Below, in pieces: positions 30,963 to 42,076 of a stretch of 64,000 nucleotides of DNA (positions are counted from its first letter, which is position 1; every line of letters begins with the position of its first letter). The position numbers and the translations under genes were made by a program. Source of the DNA: Rhinopithecus roxellana (Eukaryota; Chordata; Mammalia; Primates; Cercopithecidae). Location: NCBI RefSeq assembly GCF_007565055.1, contig NC_044568.1, positions 26,113,936 through 26,177,935 on the forward strand, given 5' to 3'. The notes beneath the pieces were generated by a model. That model was given only the letters and a program-made list of their open reading frames with translations. It was not told the origin of the DNA and did no database searches.

Positions 30963-31314
30963 AGAGAGGGTGGAGAAGGATTGACTTTCTCAAGTTCAGG
31001 ACTTCCTTCTGGCTCCACAGGCACCCCCTACAGGCAAAGGACCACCACACCCAAAGGCAGGAGTGGCCAATCCTGAGGGCGTGGATAGGGGCCACAGGGA
31101 AGCAGTTCACGCCCTCAGGATTTGACTCTACAGGGAAGGCCCTGGGGATGTTGCCCTGTCCAGGAACCTGCACATCCACCTTGGGGGCACTAACTGTCCT
31201 TAGGGTGACCTCAGAGGCAGTTGCAGAAGTTTCCAGTTCTGCAAAAGCCATCTGTGGCAGAACGGGAGCAGCAGTTTACCACATACAAACTCTTCAAATG
31301 TTCCCATCAGCTGT
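30963..31314. other. Unassigned intron sequence with a hairpin
   Basis: No repeat. Perfect 15-bp inverted repeat at 31069-31083 and 31108-31122 (aatcctgagggcgtg and its complement) with a 24-base loop. Confidence 0.6.
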
Positions 31315-31480
31315 GACAGGTGGGGGTCACTCTGTAGTTGAAGAGGAAACTAAGACTTAAGCGTTACTGAACTTTCCTGGAGTTAACACAGCTAGTCAGA
31401 GGCACAGTTCGCATTAAAGTCCACGTTATCTAGACTCCAGGCCTAAGCACTGACCATTAGTGCTCTATGAGGCAGCACCT
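31315..31480 (-). mobile_element. MIR, antisense
   Basis: gaagaggaaactaagactta, gttaacacagctagtcagag and tctagactccaggcctaagc follow the reversed MIR. Confidence 0.8.
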
Positions 31481-31632
31481 GGTGAAGCCACTTGTGCTTT
31501 GAGAGGGGCGTTCAGAAGGCTGCAGCCTAGTTCTGTGTAGGGTCAGATTATCTTGTTTTTCTTCTCTCCGCTGGCCCACATCTTACCCTCTGGTGCCATT
31601 GTGACCGATCCTTTGCAAAGGAGTCAGCACTA
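31481..31632. other. Unassigned intron sequence
   Basis: Nothing recognised. Confidence 0.4.
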
Positions 31633-31646
31633 GAAATGTTGACAAT

Positions 31647-31925
31647 GGCCGGGCGCGGTGGCTCAAGCCTGTAATCCCAGCACTTTGGGAGGCCGAGACG
31701 GGCGGATCACGAGGTCAGGAGATCGAAACCATCCTGGCTAACACGGTGAAACCCCGTCTCTACTAAAAATACAAAAAACTAGCCGGGCGAGGTGGCGGCG
31801 CCTGTAGTCCCAGCTACTCGGGAGGCTGAGGCAGGAGAATGGCGGGAACCCGGGAGGCGGAGCTTGCAGTGAGCTGAGATCTGGCCACTGCACTCCAGCC
31901 TGGGTGACAGAGCGAGACTCCGTCT

Positions 31926-31956
<31 letters not shown>
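31647..31956 (+). mobile_element. Young AluY of Old World monkey type, sense
   Basis: Near consensus with a tail of about 30 A. Exact 14-bp target duplication gaaatgttgacaat at 31633-31646 and 31957-31970, so one of the youngest insertions here. Confidence 0.97.
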
Positions 31957-31958
<2 letters not shown>

Positions 31959-31970
31959 AATGTTGACAAT

Positions 31971-32302
31971 GAGTCCGTTTCCTGCCCCTCACCCCACACA
32001 GGGCTCCTTCCCATCCTTGCCCCTCCGCCTCTGGACCAGCTCCATGGGTCAGTGTTCCTCTTAGAGCATGACTCTTAGAAAGAAAAACAGCACTTACATT
32101 GAGATCATTAGATTGCAACCCTGAGAATGTACTTATCAAACCACAAATAGAATCAGAGAAGGACTATATGGTCTCCCATATCCTGAGTGTCTCATTTCTG
32201 AAAATGCAACTGAAATCTGGTTTTGGAAGCCACATCACATGTTACCCTTTGAGATTATGGTCAACTGAACACCCATCCCTCCTTTGGTTCAACCCTCTCA
32301 TT
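31971..32302. other. Unassigned intron sequence
   Basis: No repeat or exon recognised. Confidence 0.45.
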
Positions 32303-32316
32303 AAAGAAAAGAAAAA

Positions 32317-32611
32317 GGGCCAGGAGTGGTGGCTCACTCTTGTAATCCTAGCACTTTGGGAGGCCGAGGCAGGCAGATATCCTGAGCTCAGGAGTTTGAG
32401 ACCAGCCTGGGTAACATGGCGAAACCCCGTCTCTACTAAAAATACAAAAATTAGCCGGGCGTGGTGGCTCATGCCTGTAATCCTAGCTACTTGGGAGGCT
32501 GAGGCACGAGAATCGCTTGAACCCAGGAGGTGGAGGTTGCAGTGAGCTGAGATTGCAGCACTGCACTCCAGCCTGGGTGACAGAGTGTCTCAAAAAAAAA
32601 AAAAAAAAAAA
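32317..32611 (+). mobile_element. Alu, sense
   Basis: gggccaggagtggtggctca start, poly(A) tail; aaagaaaagaaaaag on both sides is the target duplication. Confidence 0.94.
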
Positions 32612-32630
32612 AAGAAAAGAAAAAGAAAAG

Positions 32631-32875
32631 CGTTTGTATATGTGAACATGGGAAAACAAATAGAAGCCAATTTAAATGGTACCTAAGAGCCTAAAAGCGT
32701 CCGCCTGTCAGCAGTTCATCTGAGACAAGCACTGTTGCCGGTTTCTTATTTCCTTCTGAAGATATTCTAAGCCTATTCCCTATCCCATTTAGCTTTGTGC
32801 TCTTTAAAGACAGATTCTTCCCATGTTATTACATATACACTTAACTTGATTCTTTTTTAAACAGCTCCCTCATTC
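32631..32875. other. Unassigned, possibly old L1M-like
   Basis: tctttaaagacagattcttcc and ttacatatacacttaacttg resemble old LINE 3' sequence and are continuous in style with 33174-33500, but the match is weak. Confidence 0.35.
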
Positions 32876-33173
32876 ATTTTATTTATTTATTTTGAGACAG
32901 AGTCTCGCTCTGTCACCCAGGCTGGAGTGCAGTAGCATGATCTGGACTCAGTGCAACCCCCACCTCCCGGGTTCAAGCAATTCTCATGCCTCAGCCTCCC
33001 TTGTAGCTGGGACTACAGGCACCCACCACCATGCCTGGCTAACTTTTGTATTTTTAGTAGAGATGGGGTTTTGCCATGTTGGCCAGGCTGGTCTTGAACT
33101 CCTGACCTCAAGCGATCTGCCCAACTGGGCCTCCCAAACTGCTGGGATTTAGGCATGAGCCACCGTGCCTGGT
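32876..33173 (-). mobile_element. Alu, antisense
   Basis: (ttta) head, gagacagagtctcgctctgt, end gagccaccgtgcctggtc; ctccctca / tccctcac flank it. Confidence 0.93.
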
Positions 33174-33500
33174 CCCTCACGGTTTTTAATTTTTGCATCA
33201 TTTTCCATTGAGTGGATGCCCATCATTGATTTACCCAGCCCTCTGTCAATGATGTGTCTGTCTTTTGCCACCATAAACAAGCTTGTAGTGGCCCTCTGTA
33301 TATCTGCCCTTATGCAATGTGTGAGTCCCTCTGTGAGGTGAAGTCCTAAAATTGGGCTTTGCTGAAAGAAAGGATTTATGCATGTAAAGTCTGTAAACAT
33401 GATCAGAATGTTCTCTTAAAAAGCCATACTGGTTCCTACTTGCCATGACGTCCAAGGTGTTTGAGCCCCACATCCTTGCTGGTACAGTTCTACCTCTGTG
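33174..33500 (+). mobile_element. Ancient L1M-like sequence
   Basis: ttttccattgagtggatgcc, gccaccataaacaagcttgt, ggtgaagtcctaaaattggg and ttgagccccacatccttgctg follow a widespread old LINE segment. Confidence 0.6.
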
Positions 33501-33918
33501 CCTTACAGATGATAAAACGAACCCAGAAAAAATGCAAGGGGCTTGCCTGACACTCTCCAGGAAGAACCTGGTCATCTGACTCTGGTCAACTGGCATCCAG
33601 CATGTTTTTTGCTAGACCAGCTGACTAGCATCTGCCGGCCGTACCCCCTTCCCTCTCCCATCATGTGTGGGTCATCTTCCTTTCCACCACTCACACAGAC
33701 CCCTCCCTCTGGTCTCCTGCATCCTGCATTGCTAAGATTCTCAGAGGGGTGCCAGTCCTCTGGGAGTGGTTGCAAAGAGCCTTCTGACTGGTTGACAGCT
33801 TACTCCCTAAGTCCTCTGAGTGTTTGTAAAAATATAATGTTTCCTCCTGTGGAGTAAATTGTAAGCTGTTCACATGTGGTCCCCTACTGTTTTTTTTTCT
33901 TGATCTTTTGCATGTTTG
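33501..33918. other. Unassigned intron sequence
   Basis: No firm repeat. The end (gtaaattgtaagctgttcac) has a faint L2 flavour. Confidence 0.4.
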
Positions 33919-34247
33919 TTTTTTTTTTTTTTAACTTTTTTATTATTTCAATAGGTTTTTGGGGAGCAGGTGGTGTTGGTTACGTGAATAAGTTCTTTAG
34001 TGGTGATTTCTGAGATTTTGGTGCACCCATCATCGGAGCAGTGTACACTGTACCTGTGTACACTGTGTAGTCTTTTATCCCTCACCCCCTTCCCACCCTT
34101 TCCCCTAAAATCCCCAAAGTCCATTGTATCATTTTTATGCCTTTGCATCCTCATAGCTTAGCTCCCACTTATGAGTGAGAACATACAATGTTTGGTTTTC
34201 CATTCCTGAGTTACTTCACTTAGAATACTAACCTCCAATTCCATTCT
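33919..34247 (-). mobile_element. Primate L1 3' end, antisense, 5' truncated
   Basis: Poly(T) head, then ttattatttcaataggttttt, gtgcacccatcatcggagca, cttatgagtgagaacataca and ttcctgagttacttcactta, which is the L1 (L1PB or L1MA-age) 3' region in reverse. Only about 330 bp long. Confidence 0.88.
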
Positions 34248-34379
34248 TTTTTTTTTTTTAACAGCTTCAGTTCCCAGGTCCAGTGTTTCCTGTCTCTAAT
34301 CCCAGTGACTCAGGAGGGTGAGGCAGGAGGGGGCCGCTCCTACCCTCTTGTTTGGTCATTTTAGCAGATGACTTTCACC
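34248..34379. repeat. Poly(T) plus a short Alu-like scrap
   Basis: An 11-T run follows the L1 piece; tctctaatcccagtgactca and ggtgaggcaggaggg at 34293-34332 look like a sense Alu right-arm scrap. Confidence 0.5.
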
Positions 34380-34615
34380 CTCATGCCTGTTGCACTGTGA
34401 TTGCAAGAAGGAATTATTTTTAACTTTATGAATAGGTCATATGTTCACATGGGCACCATTGAAAAAAATCAAATAATCTAAAAAGTATACAATGAAAAGT
34501 TCTTCTCCCACCCTGTCCCCCTTTGGTCTAATAACATGCCTCCCCCATACCTAAAATCTCACTTGTTAGTGTCTTTTAAAGTTCTGTATGTAACTATAAA
34601 CAAATATGAACATAT

Positions 34616-35066
34616 ATTCTTTGAGACAGAGTCGTATTCTTTTTTTAATTTTGAGATGGAGTCTCGCTCTGTCACCCAGGCTGGAGTACAGTGGCGCGAT
34701 CTTGTCTCAGTGCAACCTCTGCCTCTCAGGATCAAGCGATTCTCCTACCTCAGCCTCCCAAGAAGCTGAGACTACAGGCATGCCCTACCATGCCCGGCTA
34801 AGTTTTGTATTTTTAGTTGAAACGGGGTTTTACCATGTTAGCCAGGCTGGTCTCCAACTCCTGACCTCAAGTGATCCACCCACCTCAGCTTCCCAAAGTG
34901 CTAGGATTATAGGTGTGAGCCACCATGCCTGATCAAGACAGAGTCTTGTTCTGTGGCCCAGGCTGGAGTACAGTTGTGCAGTCATGGCTCACTGCAGACT
35001 CAAACTCCTGGGTTCAAGCGAACCTCCTGCCCCAGCCTCCCAAAATGCTGGCATTACAGGCATAAA
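34616..35066 (-). mobile_element. Old antisense Alu monomer interrupted by a full Alu
   Basis: The monomer starts at ttgagacagagtc (34620-34633) and resumes at 34935 (agacagagtcttgttctgtg) to 35066. The duplicated gacagagtc..tattct / ttgttct is the target site of the inner Alu. Confidence 0.8.
34634..34934 (-). mobile_element. Alu, antisense, nested
   Basis: gagatggagtctcgctctgt to gagccaccatgcctgatc, full dimer inside an older monomer. Confidence 0.92.
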
Positions 35067-35345
35067 CTTATTTCTTATTCCCTTCTTTTTAGTTACACAA
35101 AAGATAGCGCTGCTTTGCACTTGGTTTTATCAGCAAGCAATAATGTATCTTGAAGATCATTCCCCTGCAGAGCATAAGGAGCTTTTTTTTTTTTATAGGT
35201 TCGTAGTATTTCATTGCAAGGAAATTCCATAATTTAATCCTCTAATGATGGCTATTTGGGCTGTCGCCCATGTTTTGCTAGCACAAACAATGCCTTAGTG
35301 AATAACCTTTTACATACATCATTTTTGTGTGTAAGCTTTCCAATT

Positions 35346-35592
35346 TCACATTGGAAAATGGGAACAGGCCAGGTAGATGGCCCATGGAGTCTTTCTGCAA
35401 GAGCAGCAACCAGGAAAATAAAAGGCTGGAGAACCACTGCTGGAACAGGTGCCCCATCTCCTTGTGGTGGTAGCAACAGTACCACAGCATCTTGTGAGTG
35501 ACCTGTGGCTGTCCTCTAGCATATGCCACAGTCGGATTCTGGTACCTGTGGGTCGCTCTTCTTCATGCTCTTTTCTTTTCTTATTATTTTTG
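35346..35592. other. Unassigned intron sequence
   Basis: No repeat or exon recognised. Confidence 0.45.
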
Positions 35593-35608
35593 CCTACTTG
35601 GAATTCTT

Positions 35609-35901
35609 TTTTTTTAAATTTGAGACAGTCTTGCTCTGTCGTCCAGGCTGGAGTGCAGTGGTGCGATATTGGCTCACTGCAACCTCCGCATCCTGGGTTC
35701 AAGAGATTCTCCTGCCTCAGCCTCCCGAGTAGCTGGGATTACAGGCGCCCTGCCACCATTCCCGGCTAATTTTTGCTTTTTTAGTAGAGACGGGGTTTCA
35801 CCATGATGACCAGGCTGGTCTCGAACCCCTGACCTCTGGTGATCCATGTGCCTTGGCCTCCCAAAGTGCTGGGATTACAGGGGTGAGCCACTGTGCCTGA
35901 C
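35609..35901 (-). mobile_element. Alu, antisense
   Basis: Exact 16-bp target duplication cctacttggaattctt at 35593-35608 and 35902-35917. Confidence 0.96.
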
Positions 35902-35917
35902 CCTACTTGGAATTCTT

Positions 35918-36689
35918 GAAGTGAGCACCCCAGTCTGAGATCTTTCTGCTATCTTTTTTTCTTTTTCTTTCTTTTTTTCTTTTTTGGTATTCAGAAGGAT
36001 GCAGCATGGGTTGTAGGCTTCATTTCTCAGGAGACTGAGCAAAGGCACACATATAGTCTGAGCAGTTACCTTTCCAGGCAGTCAGAGTAGATTCAGCAAA
36101 TGCTCTTGGAAACAGCTGCCTTTCCCATCAATTGCTTATTTGTTCTTGATAATGAAAAATGATGCTAGCATCCATTAAAAGAGAAGAGGCACCCTCTTAT
36201 GAGTTCTATTGGACAAGTGAGCACTTGTTGTGCAGTCATCTGCAAGCGCATGTGACCTGGAGACTGTGGGAAATGCCTCACTTCGCAGCATTGGCTCCCA
36301 GCTCTTCTCTTGAGCGCTGTTTGAGTTTTGTTCCAAAGGTCAGAGGCAGAGGGTCCAAGCTTTTCCAGCACAGCCCACATCTGAAAGTAGTGCAAGCCTC
36401 ATATTCATTCTTTGTAGAAGGTTTCCAGATCTTGTTCTTGAGTTATTGAATGATTCAAAGGTTCTGAATTCCACAACGGCTTCCTGTGTTTTTGCAGCCA
36501 GATTCAGCACATTTTGGGGTCGGTCGGCCAGTGCTTAGAAAATGTGGCCCGACATTGATGCGTGTTTATATGTGGGTTGTGTTTTTTATAGAGAATAAAT
36601 CTGTGGTTACTTTTACCCATCCCATATTGCTGTTAACTACCTCTGGAATTTCTCTCCCTCCGCAAGCCTAGTGCTGAAGAACAGAAGTT
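35918..36689. promoter_or_regulatory. Repeat-poor block with an HNF4-like site, candidate control element
   Basis: A pyrimidine run (35951-35986) is followed by about 700 bp with no repeat. caaaggtca at 36334-36342 matches the HNF4-type half site; HNF4A has been linked to CDH1 intron 2 enhancers. Function here is inference. Confidence 0.3.
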
Positions 36690-36890
36690 TTGGTGCTGGC
36701 TGGTTCTGGGGCGCATGTTCCTTCAGAGGCTGACCTGCTTTGTGACCTTGACAAGGCCCTGACCTTGAGCAAATGACTTAAGCCTTTCGCCTCCTTTGCT
36801 CAGCATTAAGGGGGTTAAAAACCCTACCTGCCTCACAGCAACATAGGAGTCAATGTAAAGTGCACAGTTCCCACACGTAATGACTGTCAT
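36690..36890 (+). mobile_element. MIR, sense, with inner stutter
   Basis: ctggctggttctggggcgca, tgaccttgagcaaatgactt and ctacctgcctcacagcaaca in order. The accttg clause is doubled (gtgaccttgacaaggccctgaccttgag). Confidence 0.8.
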
Positions 36891-36943
36891 CGTGAATATT
36901 TACTCTCAAAAAGATTTTTTGTTTTTAGTTTTTAGTTGTTGAT

Positions 36944-37263
36944 TTTTTTTATTTTTTTTTATTTTTATTTTTATTTTTTTTTGAGACGGAGTCTCGCTCT
37001 GTCGCCCGGGCTGGAGTGCAGTGGCCGGATCTCCGCTCACTGCAAGCTCCGCCTCCCGGGTTCACGCCATTCTCCTGCCTCAGCCTCCCGAGTAGCTGGG
37101 ACTACAGGCGCCCGCCACCTTGCCCGGCTAGTTTTTTGTATTTTTTAGTAGAGACGGGGTTTCACCGTGTTAGCCAGGATGGTCTCGATCTCCTGACCTC
37201 GTGATCCGCCCGTCTCGGCCTCGCAAAGTGCTGGGATTACAGGCTTGAGCCACCGCGCCCGGC
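36944..37263 (-). mobile_element. Young AluY of Old World monkey type, antisense
   Basis: (tttta) head, gccggatctccgctcactgc, cttgcccggctagttttttg and cttgagccaccgcgcccggc. It is followed at once by an older monomer. Confidence 0.96.
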
Positions 37264-37398
37264 CTTTTTTATTTTTTTAATAGAGATGAGATCCTACTAG
37301 GTTGCCCAGGCTGGTCTCAAACTCCTGGCCTCAAGTGATCCTCCCACCTCAGTCTTCCAAAGTGCTGGGATTATAGGTGTGAACCACCATGCCCAGCC
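37264..37398 (-). mobile_element. Alu monomer, antisense
   Basis: Left-arm-only clause (gatcctactaggttgcccag to gaaccaccatgcccagcc). Confidence 0.82.
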
Positions 37399-37408
37399 TA
37401 TAACTATT

Positions 37409-37857
37409 GTTTATTTTATTTTATTTTTTTGGAGACAGAGTCTTGCTTTGTCGTCCAGGCTGGAGTGCAGTGGTGCAATCTCAGCTCACTGCAACCTCTG
37501 CCTCCCAGGTTCAAGCAGTTCTCTCAAGTAGCTGGGATTATAGGCACCCACCTCCATACCTGGGTATTTTTTTTTTTTTTTGAGACAGAGTTTCGTTCTT
37601 GTTGCCCAGGCTGGAGTGCAATGGCGCCATCTTGGCTCACCACAACTTCCGCCTCCTGGGTTCAAGCAATTCTCCTGCCTCAGCATCCTGAATAACTGGG
37701 ATTATAGGCATGTGCCACCATGCCCGGCTAATTTTTTGTGTTTTTAGTAGAGATGAGGTTTCACCATGTTGGCCAGGCCACTCCTGGCCTCAAGTGATTC
37801 ACCCGCCTTGGCCTCCCAAAGTGCTGGGATTACAGGTGTGAGCCACTGCACCCAGCC
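37409..37857 (-). mobile_element. Antisense Alu arm followed by a full antisense Alu
   Basis: Right arm 37409-37562 (shortened at gcagttctctcaagtagc), then a full dimer 37566-37857 beginning with 15 T. Confidence 0.9.
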
Positions 37858-38009
37858 TACTGTTAATTAAGAATTGTTTATGGCTTCTCTTCTCTGCACT
37901 TTTTCATAACCTTGGCATTTTTGGGTGCCTGGATTGTTTCATTTTTGAACCATAGGACTTTGACTCATGGGGTATTCCCCAAGAGACCCTAATAGCTATG
38001 TATTTCTTA
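37858..38009. other. Unassigned intron sequence
   Basis: Nothing recognised. Confidence 0.4.
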
Positions 38010-38425
38010 CTGGTTCATTGAGATTTAATTTACATATCACACAATTTACCCACTGTAAGTGTACAGTTAGATAATTTTTATAAATATACACAGCTGTTCA
38101 GCTGTCACCACAATCCAGTTTTAGAATACTTCTACCCCCTCCCAAGTTCCCTTGGGCCTACTGGTAGTTAAGCCTAGCTCAGCTCCAGACAACCATTGAT
38201 CTGCTTGTTGTCTATAGATTTCTGGATTTTTCATATGAACTGTGTACGTTGGTGAATAGCTTCTTTCACTCAGTGTAATGCTTTTAAGGTTCATCTATGC
38301 TACTGCGTTTTGCAGTGTTTGATCCTTTTTATTGCCGAGTAGCTATACCGTATTTTACCCATCCTAATCACTTTATAGGTTGACTATATATAACTATAAG
38401 TTGTTTTTTTAAATGGGTAAATGTG
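38010..38425 (+). mobile_element. Ancient L1M sequence
   Basis: attgagatttaatttacata, gctgtcaccacaatccagtt, cagacaaccattgatctgct, ttctttcactcagtgtaatg and tttttattgccgagtagcta follow the well-known L1M 3' segment. Confidence 0.78.
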
Positions 38426-38443
38426 AAATAAGAAGAAAGTTGG

Positions 38444-38756
38444 GGGCGGGTGCGGTGGCTCACGCCTGTAATCTCAACATTTTGGGAGTCTGAGATGGGT
38501 GGATCACAAGGTCAGGAGTTCAAGACCAGCCTGGCCAACATGGAGAAACCCCATCTCTACTAAAAAAACAAAAAAATTAGCCGGGTATGGTGGTGTGCAC
38601 CTGTAATCCCAGCTACTAGGGAGGCTGAGGCAGGAGAATCACTTGAACCCAGGAGGCGGAGGTTGCAGTGAGCTGAGATCATGCCACTCCACTCCAGCCT
38701 GGGTGGCAGAGCAAGACTCTGTCTCAAAAAATGAATGAATGGATAAAAGAAAAGAA
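38444..38756 (+). mobile_element. Alu, sense, with (AATG)/(AAAAG) tail
   Basis: gggcgggtgcggtggctcac start. Target duplication aagaaagttgg before and after the tail. Confidence 0.94.
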
Positions 38757-38771
38757 AAGAAAAGAAAGTTG

Positions 38772-39063
38772 GACAGGAAGATCCGTTCTCACTTTGTCAC
38801 CCAAGCTGGAGTGCAGTGGCACAAAAATGACTCACTGCAGCCTCGATGTCCCAGCTCAAGTGATCCTCCCACCTAAGCCCCGCCAGGTAATGGAGACTAC
38901 AGGTGCATGCCACCATGCCCAGCTAATTTTTTTGTATTATTTGTAGAGATGGGCTCTCCCCATGTTGCCCAGGCTGGTCTTGACTGGACCTGGACTCAAA
39001 CGATCCACCCACTTCAGCCTCCCCAAAGTGCTGGGATTACAGGCATGAGCCATCGCATCTGGC
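38772..39063 (-). mobile_element. Old Alu, antisense
   Basis: Lacks a poly(T) head (it begins in ttctcactttgtcacccaag) and ends gagccatcgcatctggcc. Confidence 0.88.
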
Positions 39064-39250
39064 CAGCTGTTTAAAAATAGAATAATGCCCAGAACCTAAT
39101 TTTGGAGAAACAGGATGTAAAGAGATGCAGGACAAGGGAGTAAATGAATTAGGAAAGGGATGTAGACCAGGATCTGAAGGACATATAGCAGGTGTTAGCA
39201 GTGATCTCTGCACAGATGGGCTTGTGAATACTTTGTGTGATTGGCTCATC
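39064..39250. other. Unassigned intron sequence
   Basis: No family recognised. Confidence 0.4.
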
Positions 39251-39254
39251 CTTT

Positions 39255-39475
39255 TTTTTTTTTTTTGGTAACAGCTTTATGGAAACATAATCCACATAGC
39301 ATACATTACACCATTTAAAGTGTAGAATTTAACAGTGTCCCTTATAGTCACAGACTTAAGCAAGCATCACCACAATCAATTTCGTAACATTTTCATCACC
39401 TCCAGAAGAAATCCCTCACTCCTTAGTTGCTACTGCCCCAGCCCTGGACATCTGGATTCAGTTAGTCTGAGGCAG
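39255..39475 (+). mobile_element. Ancient L1M sequence
   Basis: acagctttatggaaacataat, ttaaagtgtagaatttaaca, caagcatcaccacaatcaat and cacctccagaagaaatccct, the same L1M segment as at 38010. Confidence 0.75.
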
Positions 39476-39511
39476 GGCCCTGGCTGAGTATTTTTAAAAA
39501 GTGCCCCAGCA

Positions 39512-39805
39512 GGCTGGGCCTGGTGGCTCATGCCTGTAATCCCAGCACTTTGGGAGGCTGGAGGTTGGGAGTTCGAGACCAGCCTGACCAACGTGGAGAA
39601 ACCCTGTCTCTAGTAAAAATACAAAATTAGCCGGGTGTGGTGGGGCACACCTGTAATCCCAGCTACTCAGGAGGCTGAGGCAGGAGAATCACTTGAACTC
39701 GGGAGGCAGAGGTTGCCGTGAGCCGAGATCATGCCACTGCACTCCAGCCTGGACAACAAGAGCAAAACTCCATCTCAAAAAAACAAAAACAAAAAACAAC
39801 AGCAA
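39512..39805 (+). mobile_element. Alu, sense
   Basis: aggctgggcctggtggctca start, left arm slightly shortened, tail of mixed caaaaa/caacag units. Confidence 0.93.
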
Positions 39806-39810
39806 CAAAA

Positions 39811-41094
39811 ACCAGAAAAGTCTCTGTGTGGCACGTTAGACCCTGGACGGAAATGATATTAGGAGGCATTTCGGTGCATGCTTTATTTCACCAGTGGGAA
39901 TCTAAGCCTTACCACTGTCTGTGAGTGCCCAGGACTTGTTCTCCCACATCTGAGGCCTGTCAGCTGCCCTTTCCTGCACGGGACAGCAGGGAGAGAGGGG
40001 AGAAGGGATTTAGCAGCTTTGGAATTCAGTACCTGGGGCCTCCCTTGCCTCGGGGAATCCAACAGAAAGAAAAAGGAGGAAGAAACTGTGACGATTTTCT
40101 TTCTAATCATTAAGCAAACAGTTCCTAGAGTTGCCCACCCTGACCACAAGAATGTTCCTGGGTTGTAGTCCATGAAAATGATCAGTTATGGCCTCTGTTT
40201 TGGCAGACAGGCTGTGTGTTACGCATGCAGCCACAACTGGGACGAGAAAGCTCCTCCAATTTGCTGTGGAACCCAGAGGGCCTCCCCATTCTCCTTACTC
40301 TTTTTGAGGAAATCAAACACATTTCTCTCCCTAAGACAGGTGGGGAAGCAGTCCCCCTCCAGCCTCCGCCTCTGCAGGAGGCCTAATGTCGCTGCCAGCT
40401 CCTTGCTAGAATGGAGATGAGTCGCTTCTCTCTCCTCTTCTTTAAAACAAATTGAGATGAGATTCCTTGCCAGTTGGTGTTGACTCTGGAAAATTGAAAC
40501 CAAGCAGTTGGTTTTGACTTGAGCAGAGAAGCAACCCCAGCTTCTCCAGTCAAGGCACCAGATCCCAATCCAGGCAGGAATATTGAGATGAAACTGGGTG
40601 GGGTTGTTCATCAGTGGGCACACTGGCTGTTTCTGTACTCTCTGGGAGAGGCCTGGAAAGAGAAATGATTTAAAACTAAGTTCTCTTCTGGCCTTGTTGT
40701 CAAGAAGGGCATGGGGCATGGGGAGGCAATCTGGCCCTCAGGAACAAGAGCTAAGCTTTCTCATAGGCCTGTGCTAAAATCATGTTAATTCCACTTGAAT
40801 GTTGGCCCTGGGTGGGCAGGAGTGGTTATCTGTTGTGCTTGTGGCTGGATCTTCAGTACTACAACAGGCTGCCCCCATGCAGGAGGCATGCACACAGTAG
40901 GTGTGCAGGCTTTGAGTAGACCTTGGAACTGTTCCCCCTCACACTGCTGCCTGCTCTCTCCCTTATGTTAGCACACAGCTTGAAACTGGGGCAGTCTCTT
41001 TCACTTCCCTTTATTCCCTCATATGCCCTAATATTCCCTAATGTCCTTTATATAGTAAGTTGTCCCGCCTCTCGCATAAAGCCCTTGGAAATTC
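39811..41094. promoter_or_regulatory. Longest repeat-poor block of intron 2, candidate control region
   Basis: About 1.3 kb without Alu. The last part (40790-40910) has a weak L2-like clause. E-box words lie at 39959 (cagctg) and 40338 (caggtg). Open frames up to 166 codons on the - strand overlap, but they lack a recognisable protein. I infer only that a long repeat-free block in this intron may be kept by selection. Confidence 0.3.
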
Positions 41095-41580
41095 CTTACC
41101 TGCTTATATTTATCTATTACACTTTTCATTCCTGATACTTTTGTTCTTTTTTTTTTTTTTGAGATAGCAATCTGTCGCCCAGGCTGGAGTCCAGTGGCAC
41201 AGTCACAGCTCACTGCAGCCTCGACCTCCTGGGCTCAGGTGTTCCTCCTGCCTCAGCCTCCTAAGTAGCTGGGACTACAGACACGCACCCAGTTAATTTT
41301 TAATTTGTTGTAGAGATGGGGTCTTGCTGTGTTGCTCAGGCTAGTCTCGAATTCCTGGGCTCAAGTGATTCCCTCACCTTGGCCTCCCAAAGTGCTGGGA
41401 TTACAGGCATGAGCTACCATGATTACCTATTGATTTATTTGTTAATTATCTCTTTGACATTGAAATGAAAGCCCCATGAGGTCAGGGACTTTGCTTTGTC
41501 CATTGCTGTATTTCTCAGGCCTTAGGATGATGCTTGACAAAGAGAGGAAGGGCTCGCTAAAGATTTACTGAAGGAAGAAT
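41095..41580 (+). mobile_element. L2, sense, split by an Alu
   Basis: 41095-41145 (ttacctgcttatatttatct) continues at 41437 (gccccatgaggtcagggact, gtccattgctgtatttctca, gatgcttgacaaagagag). Confidence 0.8.
41146..41425 (-). mobile_element. AluJ-like, antisense
   Basis: Head gagatagcaatctgtcgccc lost part of the usual start; end gagctaccatgatta is decayed. Confidence 0.9.
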
Positions 41581-41626
41581 CCTTGAAGCAATCCCTCAAA
41601 GGAGGTGGGGATGTCTGCCTTTTATA

Positions 41627-41927
41627 TTTTGTTTGTTTATTTTTTTGAGATGGAGTCTCTCTCTGTTGCCCATGCTGGAGTGCAGTGGCATGATCTCAGC
41701 TCACCGCAACCTCCACCTCCCAGATTCAAGCGATTCTCCTGACTCAGTCTCCCAAGTAGCTGGGACTACAGGTGCACGCCACCACGCCTGGCTAATTTTT
41801 TGTATTTTTAATAGAGACAAGGTTTCACCATTTTGCCAGGCTGGTCTCAAACTCCTGACCTCCAGTGATCCACCTGCATCAGCCTCCCAAAGTGCTGGGA
41901 TTACAGGCGTGAGCCATCGCGCCTGGT
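41627..41927 (-). mobile_element. Alu, antisense
   Basis: Exact target duplication tgtctgccttttata at 41612-41626 and 41928-41942. Confidence 0.96.
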
Positions 41928-41942
41928 TGTCTGCCTTTTATA

Positions 41943-42045
41943 GAATGGGGGACCTGATGCTTGAAGGAGGTTAAAATAATTTGCCTATGGTGGCACCTAT
42001 GAAGCAACACTGGGATTTGAACCCACCTCGGTCTGATGCCATTCA
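41943..42045 (-). mobile_element. MIR fragment, antisense
   Basis: ggaggttaaaataatttgcc, gaagcaacactgggatttga and acccacctcggtctgatgcc. Confidence 0.78.
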
Positions 42046-42076
42046 CACGAATGTAAAAATATAAACACTGACTTTT

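Larger units (their letters stand above)
34380..35345 (+). mobile_element. Ancient L1M-like sequence, split by Alus
   Basis: 34380-34615 (tttatgaataggtcatatgt, tcaaataatctaaaaagtata) and 35067-35345 (gtatttcattgcaaggaaat, cacaaacaatgccttagtga, ttttacatacatca) belong together around an Alu cluster. Confidence 0.6.

Noticed and set aside
40219..40719. 166-codon minus-strand frame in the longest repeat-free island
   Set aside because: No recognisable protein family and one of several overlapping frames. The island is more plausibly regulatory, so no gene is called.
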